A stretch of DNA of 64,000 bases, from assembly GCF_000716595.1 (NCBI RefSeq), contig NZ_JNXC01000002.1, positions 124,001-188,000 on the forward strand, written 5' to 3'. This document shows, one piece after another, positions 24,628-32,752 of the stretch (the first letter of the stretch is position 1; each line of letters opens with the position of its first letter). Below the pieces are notes generated by a model that had not been told where the DNA came from, made no database searches, and worked only from the letters and a program-made list of their open reading frames with translations. The DNA comes from Saccharothrix sp. NRRL B-16314 (GTDB taxonomy: Bacteria > Actinomycetota > Actinomycetes > Mycobacteriales > Pseudonocardiaceae). The position numbers and the translations under genes are program-made.

Positions 24628-25623
24628 TCAGCGGAACAGAGCGCTGTAGGCGTTGAGCGCGGGCTGGCCGCCCAGGTGTGCATAAAGGACGTTCGAGTCG
24701 CGCGGGATCTCGCCGGTGGAGACGAGTTCCACCAGGCCCGCCAGCGACTTGCCCTCGTACACCGGGTCGGTGATCATGCCTTCCAGGCTCGCGCCCAGCC
24801 GCATCGCGTCCAAAGTGGACTCCCCCGGCACGCCGTAGATGCCTTCGTGGAACCGGTCGTCGAGGATCACGTCCGCGTCGGTCACCTCGACCTCCAGCAG
24901 GTGCGCCGTGTTCTTGGCGATCCTCAGCACCTGGTCACGGGTGTCGCACGGCTCGGCGGACGCGTCGATGCCGATGATCGTCCGCCCGCTGCCCGCGAAC
25001 CCGGCCACCATGCCCGCCTGCGTGCTGCCGGTCACCGAGCACACGACCACCGTGTCGAACCGCACCCCCAGCTCGGCCTCCTGCCGCTCGACCTCGACCG
25101 CCCACCCGGCGAACCCCAGCCCGCCCAACGGGTGGTCCGACGCACCGGCCGGGATCGCGTAGGGCTTGCCACCCGCCGCACGCACGTCCTCGATCGCCTG
25201 CTCCCAAGCCGGCTTCACGCCGATGCCGAAGCCCGCCTCCACCAGCCGCACGTCGGCGCCCATCAACCGGCTGAGCAGGATGTTCCCCACCCGGTCGTAC
25301 ACCGCGTCCGGCCAGTCCACCCAGCTCTCCTGCACCAGCACGCACTTCAGCCCCGCCCGCGCCGCCGCCGCGGCCACCTGCCGGGTGTGGTTCGACTGCA
25401 CGCCGCCGATGGACACCAGCGTGTCGCAGCCCGTGGCCAACGCGTCCGCCACCAGGTACTCAAGCTTGCGCGTCTTGTTGCCGCCGAAGGCCAACCCGGA
25501 GTTGCAGTCCTCCCGCTTGGCCCACACCCGCGCACCGCCGAGGTGCCGGCCCAGCCGCTCCAACTCGTGCACCGGCGAAGGGCCGAAGGTCAACGGGAAG
25601 CGCGCGAAATCGTCCAGCGCCAT
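24628..25623 (-). CDS. acdS: 1-aminocyclopropane-1-carboxylate deaminase
   Basis: A 331-residue PLP enzyme that cleaves ACC, the ethylene precursor of plants, to ammonia and 2-oxobutyrate. The PLP lysine is K50 in [12 protein letters not shown]. The residues that separate true ACC deaminase from D-cysteine desulfhydrase are present: Y289 and E290 in DPVYEGKS and L317 in YAHLGG, equivalent to Tyr294, Glu295 and Leu322 of the Pseudomonas enzyme. The gene follows a GntR-family gene with a two-base gap and should be co-transcribed with it. The 3' end faces the MarR gene with a four-base gap. Confidence 0.93.
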   Translation of the reverse strand: MALDDFARFPLTFGPSPVHELERLGRHLGGARVWAKREDCNSGLAFGGNKTRKLEYLVADALATGCDTLVSIGGVQSNHTRQVAAAAARAGLKCVLVQESWVDWPDAVYDRVGNILLSRLMGADVRLVEAGFGIGVKPAWEQAIEDVRAAGGKPYAIPAGASDHPLGGLGFAGWAVEVERQEAELGVRFDTVVVCSVTGSTQAGMVAGFAGSGRTIIGIDASAEPCDTRDQVLRIAKNTAHLLEVEVTDADVILDDRFHEGIYGVPGESTLDAMRLGASLEGMITDPVYEGKSLAGLVELVSTGEIPRDSNVLYAHLGGQPALNAYSALFR

Positions 25624-25625
25624 GA

Positions 25626-26267
25626 TCAGTTCTCCTCAACCAGCAGGTCGGCCAACGTCGCCCAGTTCCGCTCGACCAGCCGCTCCACGAGGTCGGCGTC
25701 GGCCGCGGCGCAGGCGGTGATGATCTCGTCGTGCATCGCCACCGAGTGGCGGCCGGTCGGCGCGGCGAACCTCGACCGCTCCAACCGGCGGACGAGCGGG
25801 GTGTAGCGCTCGATGGTGGCCGCCACGGCGAAGTTGCCACTCCGCCGCACCGCCACCGCGTGGAACTCGTCGTCCGCGGCCAGCGCGGCGGGCACGTCGC
25901 CGGCGGCCAAGGCCTGCGCGAACGACGAGTTGGCGGCACGCATCGCGTCCAGGTCTGCCTCCACCATGCGCGGAACGGCCAGCCGTGCGGCCAACGCGTG
26001 CATGGTCCGGACGACGACGTACGCGTCACGCACCGCCGCCGTGTCCAGCGGGGTGACCCGCGTGTAGCTGTGCGGCTTGCTCTCGACCAGGCCTTCGTCG
26101 GTCAGCCGCGCCAACGCCTCGCGCACCGGCGTCCGGGACAGGCCCAGCCGTTCGGCCAGCTCCGCGTCCTTGATCGGCACGCCGGGCGCCAGGTCGCCGC
26201 CCAGGATCGCCTCGCGGATCGCGGTCAGCGCCTGGTCCCGGAATAACGCTCGACCAATATATTGCAT
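25626..26267 (-). CDS. GntR-family (FadR/FCD subfamily) regulator, likely of acdS
   Basis: A 213-residue regulator with an N-terminal winged helix ([43 protein letters not shown]) and a C-terminal all-helical FCD ligand domain. The FCD metal-binding His residues are plausible in DDEFH and VAMHDEI. ATG 26267 (MQYIGRALF) is preferred over an upstream start. An AT-rich patch (26256-26269) covers the start codon and may contain the operator. It is first in a two-gene operon with acdS; the ligand could be ACC or its product. Confidence 0.9.
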   Translation of the reverse strand: MQYIGRALFRDQALTAIREAILGGDLAPGVPIKDAELAERLGLSRTPVREALARLTDEGLVESKPHSYTRVTPLDTAAVRDAYVVVRTMHALAARLAVPRMVEADLDAMRAANSSFAQALAAGDVPAALAADDEFHAVAVRRSGNFAVAATIERYTPLVRRLERSRFAAPTGRHSVAMHDEIITACAAADADLVERLVERNWATLADLLVEEN

Positions 26268-26328
26268 ATCGGCACTGTAGACGGTGCTGCTCGACAACGC
26301 ACCGATCGGTACCGGCGAACTCCCGGCG

Positions 26329-27579
26329 TCAGCCCAGCTGGTCGCGGCGGCGGATCAGGTAGGCGGTCTCGGCGGTGTTGCCCGCCAGTTCGACGGCCCG
26401 GTCGTAGGCGGCGCGCGACTGTCCGCTGCGGCCCAGCCGGCGCAGCAGGTCGGCCCGGGTCACGTGGTAGGCGTGATAGCCGGCCAACTTGCCCTCGAGG
26501 CGGTCGACGGCCGCCAGCGCCACCTCCGGGCCGTCGAGCTCGGCGACCGCGATGGCCCGGTTGAGGGCGACGATCGGCGAGGGGTCGAGGCGGACGAGCT
26601 GGTCGTAGAGGGCGACGACCTGCGACCAGTCGGTGTCGCGGACGTCGCGGGCGGAGGTGTGCACGGCGTTGACGGCCGCCAGGATCTGGTAGCGACCCGG
26701 AGCCACCCCGCTGGCCAGGCGCTCGCGCACCAACCGGTGCCCCTCGGCGATCAGCGCCGCGTCCCAGGCGCCGCGGTCCTGCTGGTCGAGGGCGACCAGC
26801 TCACCGCTCGCCGACACCCGGGCGGTGCGGCGGGACTCGATGAGGAGCATCAGCGCCAGCAGCCCGGCGACCTCGCCGTCGTCCGGCATGAGGGCGCGGA
26901 TCAGGCGAGTGAGCCGGATCGCCTCGGCGGTCAGGCCGGGGCGCACCGGACCGGTGTCGGGGCCGGTCGCCAGGTAACCCTCGTTGAAGATCAGGAAGAG
27001 GACGGCGAGCACGCCGGAGACGCGGACCGGCAGGTCCTCCGCGGACGGCACCCGGTAGGGGATGCGAGCCGCCTTGATCTTCGCCTTCGCGCGGGTGATC
27101 CGCCGGCCCATCGCGGTCTCCTGCACCAGGAAGGCACGGGCGATCTCGGGCACGGTCAGACCGCCGACCATGCGCAGCGTCAGCGCCACGCGGGTCTCCG
27201 GCGCGAGCGCCGGGTGGCAGCAGGTGAAGATCAGCCGGAGCCGCTCGTCCTCGATGGCGTCCTCGACGGCGCCGTCGAAGACGTCGACAGGCTCGGGCGG
27301 GTCGTCGCCGTACAGCACCCGAGCCTCCTTCTGCTTGTCGTCGCGCTTGCTCTCGCGCCGGATCCGGTCGACGGCCCTGCGGTGGGCGGTGGTGGTCAGC
27401 CAGCCGCCGGGGTTGGGCGGCACACCGTCCGCGGGCCACCGCTCGACGGCCACCGCGAACGCCTCCGCCGCCGCCTCCTCGGCGATGTCCAGGTCGCCGA
27501 AACGCCTGGTCAGGACGGCGACCACCCGTGCCCACTCCTCGTGGTGCGCCCGGGTGATCGCCTCGCTGACATCGCTCAC
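26329..27579 (-). CDS. ECF sigma factor of the SigJ/ECF42-like type with C-terminal helical repeat domain
   Basis: The 416-residue protein starts with sigma region 2 (ARVVAVLTRRFGDLDIAEEAAAEAFAVAVERWP ... GWLTTTAHRRAVDRIRRE) and region 4 (LRMVGGLTVPEIARAFLVQETAMGRRITRAKAKIK). It continues with about 230 residues of helical TPR-like repeats (VLAVLFLIFNEGY, RYQILAAVNAVH, NRAIAVAELDGPEVALAAVD). There is no anti-sigma gene; instead the start GTG 27579 overlaps the YciI-type gene by four bases, the arrangement typical of ECF42 sigma factors with DGPF proteins. The C-terminal domain probably controls activity. Confidence 0.92.
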   Translation of the reverse strand: MSDVSEAITRAHHEEWARVVAVLTRRFGDLDIAEEAAAEAFAVAVERWPADGVPPNPGGWLTTTAHRRAVDRIRRESKRDDKQKEARVLYGDDPPEPVDVFDGAVEDAIEDERLRLIFTCCHPALAPETRVALTLRMVGGLTVPEIARAFLVQETAMGRRITRAKAKIKAARIPYRVPSAEDLPVRVSGVLAVLFLIFNEGYLATGPDTGPVRPGLTAEAIRLTRLIRALMPDDGEVAGLLALMLLIESRRTARVSASGELVALDQQDRGAWDAALIAEGHRLVRERLASGVAPGRYQILAAVNAVHTSARDVRDTDWSQVVALYDQLVRLDPSPIVALNRAIAVAELDGPEVALAAVDRLEGKLAGYHAYHVTRADLLRRLGRSGQSRAAYDRAVELAGNTAETAYLIRRRDQLG

Positions 27580-27899
27580 AGGAACGGCCGCACCTCGACC
27601 TTCCGGTTGCAGGCCTTCGACCCGTCGGTGGCGAGCCTGAGCGCCACGTCGAGGTCGGCGGCCTCGATGATCCAGAAGCCGACCAGGTACTCCTTCGACT
27701 CCACGAAAGGCCCGTCGGTGAACAGCGCCTCGCCACCGCGGTTGTCGACGACGGTGGCCGTGTCGGGCCCGCCGAGCCCGCCGGCGAAGACCCAGTGCCC
27801 CTCGGCCTGGAGCCGGTCGTTGAACACGTCGATCGCGGCCATCTCGTCCGACGTGGCCAGGGCGGACGAGTCGTGGATCACGGAAAGCAGGTACTGCAT
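27576..27899 (-). CDS. YciI-family (DGPF domain) protein
   Basis: A 107-residue ferredoxin-like fold protein. It carries FTDGPFVESKEYLVGFWIIEA, the DGPF hallmark, and the N-terminal MQYLLSVIH. Proteins of this kind are partners of ECF42 sigma factors; catalytic function is unproven. ATG 27899 opens an operon whose second gene is the sigma factor, with a four-base overlap. The target genes are not visible here, though autoregulation is usual. Confidence 0.9.
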   Translation of the reverse strand: MQYLLSVIHDSSALATSDEMAAIDVFNDRLQAEGHWVFAGGLGGPDTATVVDNRGGEALFTDGPFVESKEYLVGFWIIEAADLDVALRLATDGSKACNRKVEVRPFL

Positions 27900-27985
27900 C
27901 TGAGATCATCTCCTGTGCTCCGGGGCGCCCTCGTGAGCGGCCTCTCACCCCTACTACGAACGCCCCTGCCCCGATCCGACACCGG

Positions 27986-28696
27986 TCAGCGCGGTGTCAG
28001 GACGCAGAACTCGTTGCCCTCGGGGTCGGCCAGCACCACCCACGGCACGTCGATCTGCCCGACGTCCGCCCGCACCGCGCCCCACGCCTCCAGCCGCGCC
28101 ACCTCCATCAGCAGGTCGCCGTCGGCGGGTGGCGCGAGGTCCAGGTGGATCCGGTTCTTCACCGTCTTCGGCTCGGCCACCCGCACGAACTCCAGCGACG
28201 GCCCGGCCTCCTGGCTCAGCGACGCGAAGTCGGCGTGCTCGCCGGTCACCGGCAACCCGACCACACCGGCCCAGAACGCCGCCTGCGCCACCGGGTCGGA
28301 CGAGTCCACCACCACCGCGGCCACCAGGCCGGTGTGGGCGTACTCGTCGCGCTGCTCCAGCACGCAGAACTCGTTGCCCTCCGGGTCGGCCAGCACCACC
28401 CACGGCACGTCGCCCTGCCCGATGTCCACCTTCTTCGCGCCCAGGTCGAGCGCCCGCGCCACGATGTCCGCCTGGTCCTCCGACGACGAGGAAGCCAGGT
28501 CCAGGTGCACGCGGTCCTTCACCACCTTCGGCTCGGGCACCGCCCCGAACACCAGTTCCATCCGGCCGCTGAGCGCCACGTCGACCTCGTCGGCGCTCTC
28601 GCCGGTGATCGGCTGCTCCAGCAACGCCGACCAGAAACGGCCAAGGGCCGCCGGGTCGACCGCGTCCACGACGACGTCGCACCACCTCGTTGCCAT
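27986..28696 (-). CDS. VOC-superfamily protein with two glyoxalase-like domains
   Basis: A 236-residue protein made of two similar halves of about 115 residues. Each half has D-PxAxGRFW/FWA near its start and DVPWVVLADPEGNEFCVL near its end (residues about 90-115 and 210-234). The duplication is clear at DNA level too. VOC proteins bind metals and small molecules (resistance, isomerase or dioxygenase roles); the substrate is unknown. ATG 28696 (MATRWCDVVVDAVD) is preferred over ATG 28720. Only 23 bases separate it from the divergent phosphatase gene. Confidence 0.88.
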   Translation of the reverse strand: MATRWCDVVVDAVDPAALGRFWSALLEQPITGESADEVDVALSGRMELVFGAVPEPKVVKDRVHLDLASSSSEDQADIVARALDLGAKKVDIGQGDVPWVVLADPEGNEFCVLEQRDEYAHTGLVAAVVVDSSDPVAQAAFWAGVVGLPVTGEHADFASLSQEAGPSLEFVRVAEPKTVKNRIHLDLAPPADGDLLMEVARLEAWGAVRADVGQIDVPWVVLADPEGNEFCVLTPR

Positions 28697-28719
28697 GGAC
28701 CGACGGTAACGTCTGCCCA

Positions 28720-30303
28720 ATGGCTGAGCTGGTACTTGGTCCGGTGTTGCGGCACGTCGACTCGACTTCGGCGACGGTGTGGGTCGAGACGGACGCCGCG
28801 TGCGCGGTCACGGTCGCGGGCGGCCGGGCGGAGACGTTCCGAGTCGGTGAGCAGCACTTCGCCCTGGTCGTGGTCGAAGGGCTGTCCCCCGGCACGACCA
28901 CGCCCTACGACGTGCGACTGGACGACGCGGTGGTGTGGCCGCAGCCGGATTCGCCGTACCCGCCGCCCGTCATCAGGACCGACCCGGTGCGGCGGCTGCT
29001 GTTCGGCTCGTGCCGCGCGGCGAAGTCCGAGCCCGAGCCGGGGAAGCCGGACAAGCTCGGGCCGGACGCGCTGGACGCGTACGCGCTGCGGATGGTGGAC
29101 CAGCCGCGCGCCGAGTGGCCGGACGCGCTGGTGCTGCTCGGCGACCAGGTCTACGCGGACGAGCCGACGCCGCGGGTCACCCGGTGGCTGGCGGAACGCA
29201 GACCCGAGCCCGCGGGCGAGGTGGTGTCGTTCCGCGAGTACGCCGAGCTGTACCACGAGTCGTGGGCCGACCCGGAGATCCGCTGGCTGATGTCCGTCGT
29301 GCCGACCTCGATGATCTTCGACGACCACGACGTGCGCGACGACTGGAACACCTCGCGGACGTGGCGCGAGCAGATGGCGGCCAAGCGGTGGTGGCCGGAG
29401 CGCATCCGGGCCGGTCTCGCGTCGTACTGGGTGTACCAGCACCTGGGCAACCTCTCGCCGCGCGAGCTGGCGTCCGACGAGTTGTACGGGAAGGTCCTGG
29501 CCGACGGCGGTGACGTGCAGGGGCTGCTCGAGGACTTCGCCGCGCAGGCCGACCGGGAGGTCGAAGGCGGCAAGTCGACGCGGTGGAGCTACCGGCGGGA
29601 CTTCGGCCGGGTGCGGCTGCTGGTGATCGACACCCGGGGCGGGCGGATCCTGTCCGGGCCGGAACGGCTGATGGTGGGCGACCGCGAGTTCGAGTGGATC
29701 GAGGAGAACGCCGAGGGCGACTTCGACCACCTGCTGGTCGGCTCGTCGCTGCCGTGGCTGATGCCGCACGCGCTGAGCCACTTCCAGTCGCTGAACGAGC
29801 GGATGGCGGGCCTGCCGGGGTGGCGTGGCCGGTTCGGGGAGAAGGTGCGGCAGGTCGCGGACCTGGAGCACTGGCCCGCGTTCCGGGGTTCGTTCGAGCG
29901 GCTGGCCCGGCTGCTGGGGCGGATCGCGCGGTCCGACGAAGCGCCCGCCACGGTGTGCGTGCTGTCCGGGGACGTGCACCACAGCTACGCGGCACGGGCG
30001 GAGTTCGAGGCGCCGGTGGACTCGAAGGTGTACCAGCTCGTCTGCTCGCCGGTGCACAACGATCCGCCGTGGGTGTTCCGGCCCGCGTTCCGGCTGTCGT
30101 GGTCACGGCCGGTCGCGCGGGTGCTGCGGTGGTGGGCGGACCGGCGCGGGATCTCGCCGGACCCGGTGGGGTGGCGCAAGCTCAGCGGCCCGCACTTCGG
30201 CAACTCGGTGGGCGTGCTGGAGATCGACGGCCGCGACGCGCGCTTCCGGTTGGAGACGGCGACCACCGACGGTCTGCGGGAGGCCACCTCCCTGGCGCTC
30301 TGA
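28720..30303 (+). CDS. Alkaline phosphatase D-like (PhoD family) metallophosphoesterase
   Basis: The 527-residue protein has an N-terminal fibronectin-like strand domain (LGPVLRHVDSTSATVWVETD) and a PhoD phosphoesterase domain. Metal-binding motifs are LFGSCR, LLGDQVYADE, IFDDHDVRDDW, VGSSLPW and CVLSGDVHHSY. There is no signal peptide, unlike secreted PhoD, so it may be cytoplasmic and act on other phosphoesters. ATG 28720 (MAELVLGPVLRHV) matches the domain start. It shares a very short divergent promoter region with the VOC gene. Confidence 0.88.
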   Translation: MAELVLGPVLRHVDSTSATVWVETDAACAVTVAGGRAETFRVGEQHFALVVVEGLSPGTTTPYDVRLDDAVVWPQPDSPYPPPVIRTDPVRRLLFGSCRAAKSEPEPGKPDKLGPDALDAYALRMVDQPRAEWPDALVLLGDQVYADEPTPRVTRWLAERRPEPAGEVVSFREYAELYHESWADPEIRWLMSVVPTSMIFDDHDVRDDWNTSRTWREQMAAKRWWPERIRAGLASYWVYQHLGNLSPRELASDELYGKVLADGGDVQGLLEDFAAQADREVEGGKSTRWSYRRDFGRVRLLVIDTRGGRILSGPERLMVGDREFEWIEENAEGDFDHLLVGSSLPWLMPHALSHFQSLNERMAGLPGWRGRFGEKVRQVADLEHWPAFRGSFERLARLLGRIARSDEAPATVCVLSGDVHHSYAARAEFEAPVDSKVYQLVCSPVHNDPPWVFRPAFRLSWSRPVARVLRWWADRRGISPDPVGWRKLSGPHFGNSVGVLEIDGRDARFRLETATTDGLREATSLAL

Positions 30304-30405
30304 GTTGTGCACGGGGCGTGTGGTGATCATCAGTAGCTTCTCCGAGCGCGTGTGCCGTTCGACGCGCACGCGCACCGATGGCAGTCCACTGGTTGGAGAA
30401 GCATC

Positions 30406-31350
30406 TTGAGGAAGTTCGTTCGCGGCCTGCGCGCGACCGTCCTGGCCGCCGCGCTGGTCGCGTCGGTCGGCGTCGACACCGCGTCCGCCGCTCCCGCCCC
30501 CGTCGGCGAAGTCCTCACCTGGGGCACGGCTTCGGTGACGGCGGTCCCGATCCCCGAGGAGGCCGGATCGGGGGTCACCGCCATCTCCGCCGGGTTCAAG
30601 CACAACCTGGCGGTCAAGGACGGCAGGGTCCTGCTCTGGAGCGCACCCGACGCGCTGGAGAGCGAGCACTCGCGGGTGCCGCTGGACGCGTGGGACGGTG
30701 TCACCTCCGTCGCCGCGGGCACGTACCACAGCCTGGCCTTGAAGGACGGCAAGGTGATCGCCTGGGGCCGCTGGCTGCTCACGGACGTGCCCGAGGCCGC
30801 GCTGTCGGGCGTCACGGCCATCGCCGCCGGCCAGCACTACAGCCTGGCGCTGAAGGACGGCGGCGTGATCGCGTGGGGCTATGAGGAAGGTGGCCCCGGC
30901 ATCAACTTCGGCCAGTTCGACGTGCCGGAGGAGGCGAAGTCGGGCGTGACGGCGATCGCCGCCGGGCTCGGCCACGCGCTGGCGCTCAAGGACGGCAAGG
31001 TCATCGCCTGGGGCTGGAACAAGTACGGCCAGATCAACGTGCCCGCGCAGGCCCTGTCCGGTGTCACGGCCATCGCCGCGGGCGCACAGCACAACCTGGC
31101 GCTGAAGGAGAACGGCGAGGTCGTCGCCTGGGGCTGGAACCTGTACGAGCAGGCGTCGGTGCCCACGATCGCGAAGTCCGGCGTCACCGCCATCGCCGCC
31201 GGCCAGATCCACAACATGGTGCTCAAGAACGGCGCCGTCATCGTCTGGAACTACAACGGCCAAGGCCAGATGGACGTGTCGGCCGAGGTCAAGGCGGGCG
31301 GCATCCAGCAGATCAGCTCGGCCTACTACCACAACCTGGTGCTGAGGTAG
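30406..31350 (+). CDS. Secreted RCC1-like beta-propeller repeat protein
   Basis: The TTG start at 30406 is supported by GGAG at 30395-30398 and by the signal peptide it opens: a basic RKFVRGLR segment, a hydrophobic core ATVLAAALVASVGV and an Ala-x-Ala cleavage site (ASAAP). The mature protein of about 285 residues is built of seven repeats with GVTAIAAGQHYSLALKDG and VIAWG, each about 40 residues. This is the regulator-of-chromosome-condensation (RCC1) propeller pattern. No catalytic or anchor domain follows, so the role is probably binding at the cell surface or outside. It stands alone in its transcript. Confidence 0.85.
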   Translation: MRKFVRGLRATVLAAALVASVGVDTASAAPAPVGEVLTWGTASVTAVPIPEEAGSGVTAISAGFKHNLAVKDGRVLLWSAPDALESEHSRVPLDAWDGVTSVAAGTYHSLALKDGKVIAWGRWLLTDVPEAALSGVTAIAAGQHYSLALKDGGVIAWGYEEGGPGINFGQFDVPEEAKSGVTAIAAGLGHALALKDGKVIAWGWNKYGQINVPAQALSGVTAIAAGAQHNLALKENGEVVAWGWNLYEQASVPTIAKSGVTAIAAGQIHNMVLKNGAVIVWNYNGQGQMDVSAEVKAGGIQQISSAYYHNLVLR

Positions 31351-31357
31351 GGGGCGA

Positions 31358-31393
31358 CGTCGGCCCGCCGGTCGGACGAGCGGCGGGCCGACG
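31358..31393. terminator. Bidirectional hairpin terminator
   Basis: CGTCGGCCCGCCG (31358-31370) pairs with CGGCGGGCCGACG (31381-31393) around a 10-base loop. It fills the space between two convergent genes ending at 31350 and 31396, so it can serve both. Confidence 0.85.
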
Positions 31394-31395
31394 GG

Positions 31396-32160
31396 CTACT
31401 TGGTGGCCAGCCTCAGCAACGCCCACAGCTGGGCGATCGCGTCGTGGTCACCGGTCGGCGGCGGCAGGTCGCGGTCCGGGATGCGGCCCCACAACCAGCG
31501 GTACAGCTGCATCGGGGTGCCGGTCACCTCGCCGTTCGCCGACTTCGCCTCCTCGTCGTCGACCAGTCGTGTCACGGCCGGGTCCGGTCCGGTCGTCGCC
31601 AGCCACACCTTGTCCCCGGCGCGGAGTGCCACGGTCCCCTGACGGGTGCCGCGCACGCCGAGGAGGTCCAGCCGGTGTCCCAGCCACAGCGACAGGATCT
31701 CGTCCACGCCGTCCTCGGCCACGTCGTCGTCCACCGGGTCCACCGGCAGCCCGGCCGCCGACTGGACGTCCATCCGGTGCACGGTCGACTCGTGCGCCAG
31801 CCGCCGTGCCCAGAAGTTGTGGTTGCGCTCGGCGGGCCACCACGTCTCGCACTGCTCGTCCGGCTCGCGGGCCCGCAACGCCCGAACCAACGGCGGCACA
31901 CCCGACCGGACGTACTCGGGCAGCGTCTGCCCCTTCTCCGGGTCCTGCTGCCACACCAGCGGTTGGCTGCCTTCCCTCAGCCACGTCGACACCATCCGGT
32001 ACGTGCTGCCCACGTGCCTCGCCGTCTCCCCGAGGTTGAGTCCCGGGCACGCGGGCACCTGGCGTTCCGGGCGCTGTCCTTCGGCCGACGCCGCGAGGCG
32101 CTCGGCTTCCTGCTCCACTACGTCGATCAGGCGGTCGTAGGCGACCAGTCCCCTGCTCAC
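31396..32160 (-). CDS. Maleylpyruvate isomerase / mycothiol-dependent transferase family (DinB-like) protein
   Basis: A 254-residue protein with the N-terminal MDMPI metal-binding helical bundle: NLGETARHVGSTYRMVSTWL early and ARRLAHESTVHRMDVQSAAG in the middle supply His ligands. The C-terminal domain has LWLGHRLDLLG and WLWGRIPDRDLPP. The family includes mycothiol-dependent maleylpyruvate isomerase and detoxification transferases. Start GTG 32160 overlaps the stop of the HEPN gene by four bases, so it belongs to the SOS-box-preceded transcript. The actual substrate is unknown. Confidence 0.88.
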   Translation of the reverse strand: MSRGLVAYDRLIDVVEQEAERLAASAEGQRPERQVPACPGLNLGETARHVGSTYRMVSTWLREGSQPLVWQQDPEKGQTLPEYVRSGVPPLVRALRAREPDEQCETWWPAERNHNFWARRLAHESTVHRMDVQSAAGLPVDPVDDDVAEDGVDEILSLWLGHRLDLLGVRGTRQGTVALRAGDKVWLATTGPDPAVTRLVDDEEAKSANGEVTGTPMQLYRWLWGRIPDRDLPPPTGDHDAIAQLWALLRLATK

Positions 32161-32570
32161 AGTCCGTCCTCGTACATGATCTCGTCGACCAACTCGGTGA
32201 ACTGCGCCGCTTGGCGCACCAGGTCGTCGGCTGCCCGCGGGGTGACCTGCCTGGTGATGCCCGCCGACACGGCCGCGCGCGTCGCCGAGCACTCGGCGAA
32301 GAACGCGGCCCACTCGCGCAGTTCCGGCGCGAGGGAGGACAGCAGGACCCACACGCTGGTCGGCCTGGCCCGGCCCCGGTGGGGTCGGCCGCGGGCCGCC
32401 AGCACGGCCGCCGCGGCCCGCATCGCGGCCAGGTAGGCCGTGGCGAAGCGGGTGTGCGGCGCCGGGTCCCGTTCGGCCTCGGTCAGGCACTCGCGCGCCT
32501 GGCCGAGCAGGGTCACGGCCGACGTCGGTGGCAGTGGGAGGGGAATGCGGCGGGGGAAGGTCTGAGTCAT
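32157..32570 (-). CDS. SAV_6107-like HEPN-domain protein
   Basis: A 137-residue all-helical protein with SAVTLLGQARECLTEAERDPAPHTRFATAYLAAMRAAAAVLAARGRP and ELREWAAFFAECSATRAAVSAG. This matches the actinobacterial SAV_6107 HEPN family as I remember it. Many HEPN proteins are RNases with an R-x4-6-H motif, but I see no clean copy here, so catalysis is doubtful. ATG 32570 is the first good start. A perfect LexA palindrome lies 102 bases upstream, so it is probably DNA-damage inducible. It is translationally coupled to the mycothiol-transferase-like gene. Confidence 0.8.
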   Translation of the reverse strand: MTQTFPRRIPLPLPPTSAVTLLGQARECLTEAERDPAPHTRFATAYLAAMRAAAAVLAARGRPHRGRARPTSVWVLLSSLAPELREWAAFFAECSATRAAVSAGITRQVTPRAADDLVRQAAQFTELVDEIMYEDGL

Positions 32571-32671
32571 CTCGCGGCCTCCTCGCGGCGTCGGGACAGC
32601 GACGACCGCCGCGGGGAGACGGCGGCACTTGGTGGTGGGGCGCTTCCCCCGCCCCACCACCAAGGCATTGC

Positions 32672-32687
32672 TCGAACAAACGTTCGA
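32672..32687. promoter_or_regulatory. LexA box (SOS box) upstream of the HEPN operon
   Basis: TCGAACAAACGTTCGA is a perfect TCGAAC-N4-GTTCGA palindrome, the consensus LexA site of actinobacteria. It is 102 bases before the HEPN start on the minus strand and 65 bases before the tRNA-deacylase start on the plus strand, so either or both transcripts could be SOS controlled. Confidence 0.85.
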
Positions 32688-32752
32688 GCAGGACCAGACT
32701 AACCTGCCGGCCCGGAACTCCTCAAGCCGACCGCCCATGGTCTTATGAACGG

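Noticed and set aside
24628..25623. D-cysteine desulfhydrase instead of ACC deaminase
   Set aside because: Glu290 and Leu317 match the ACC deaminase specificity residues.
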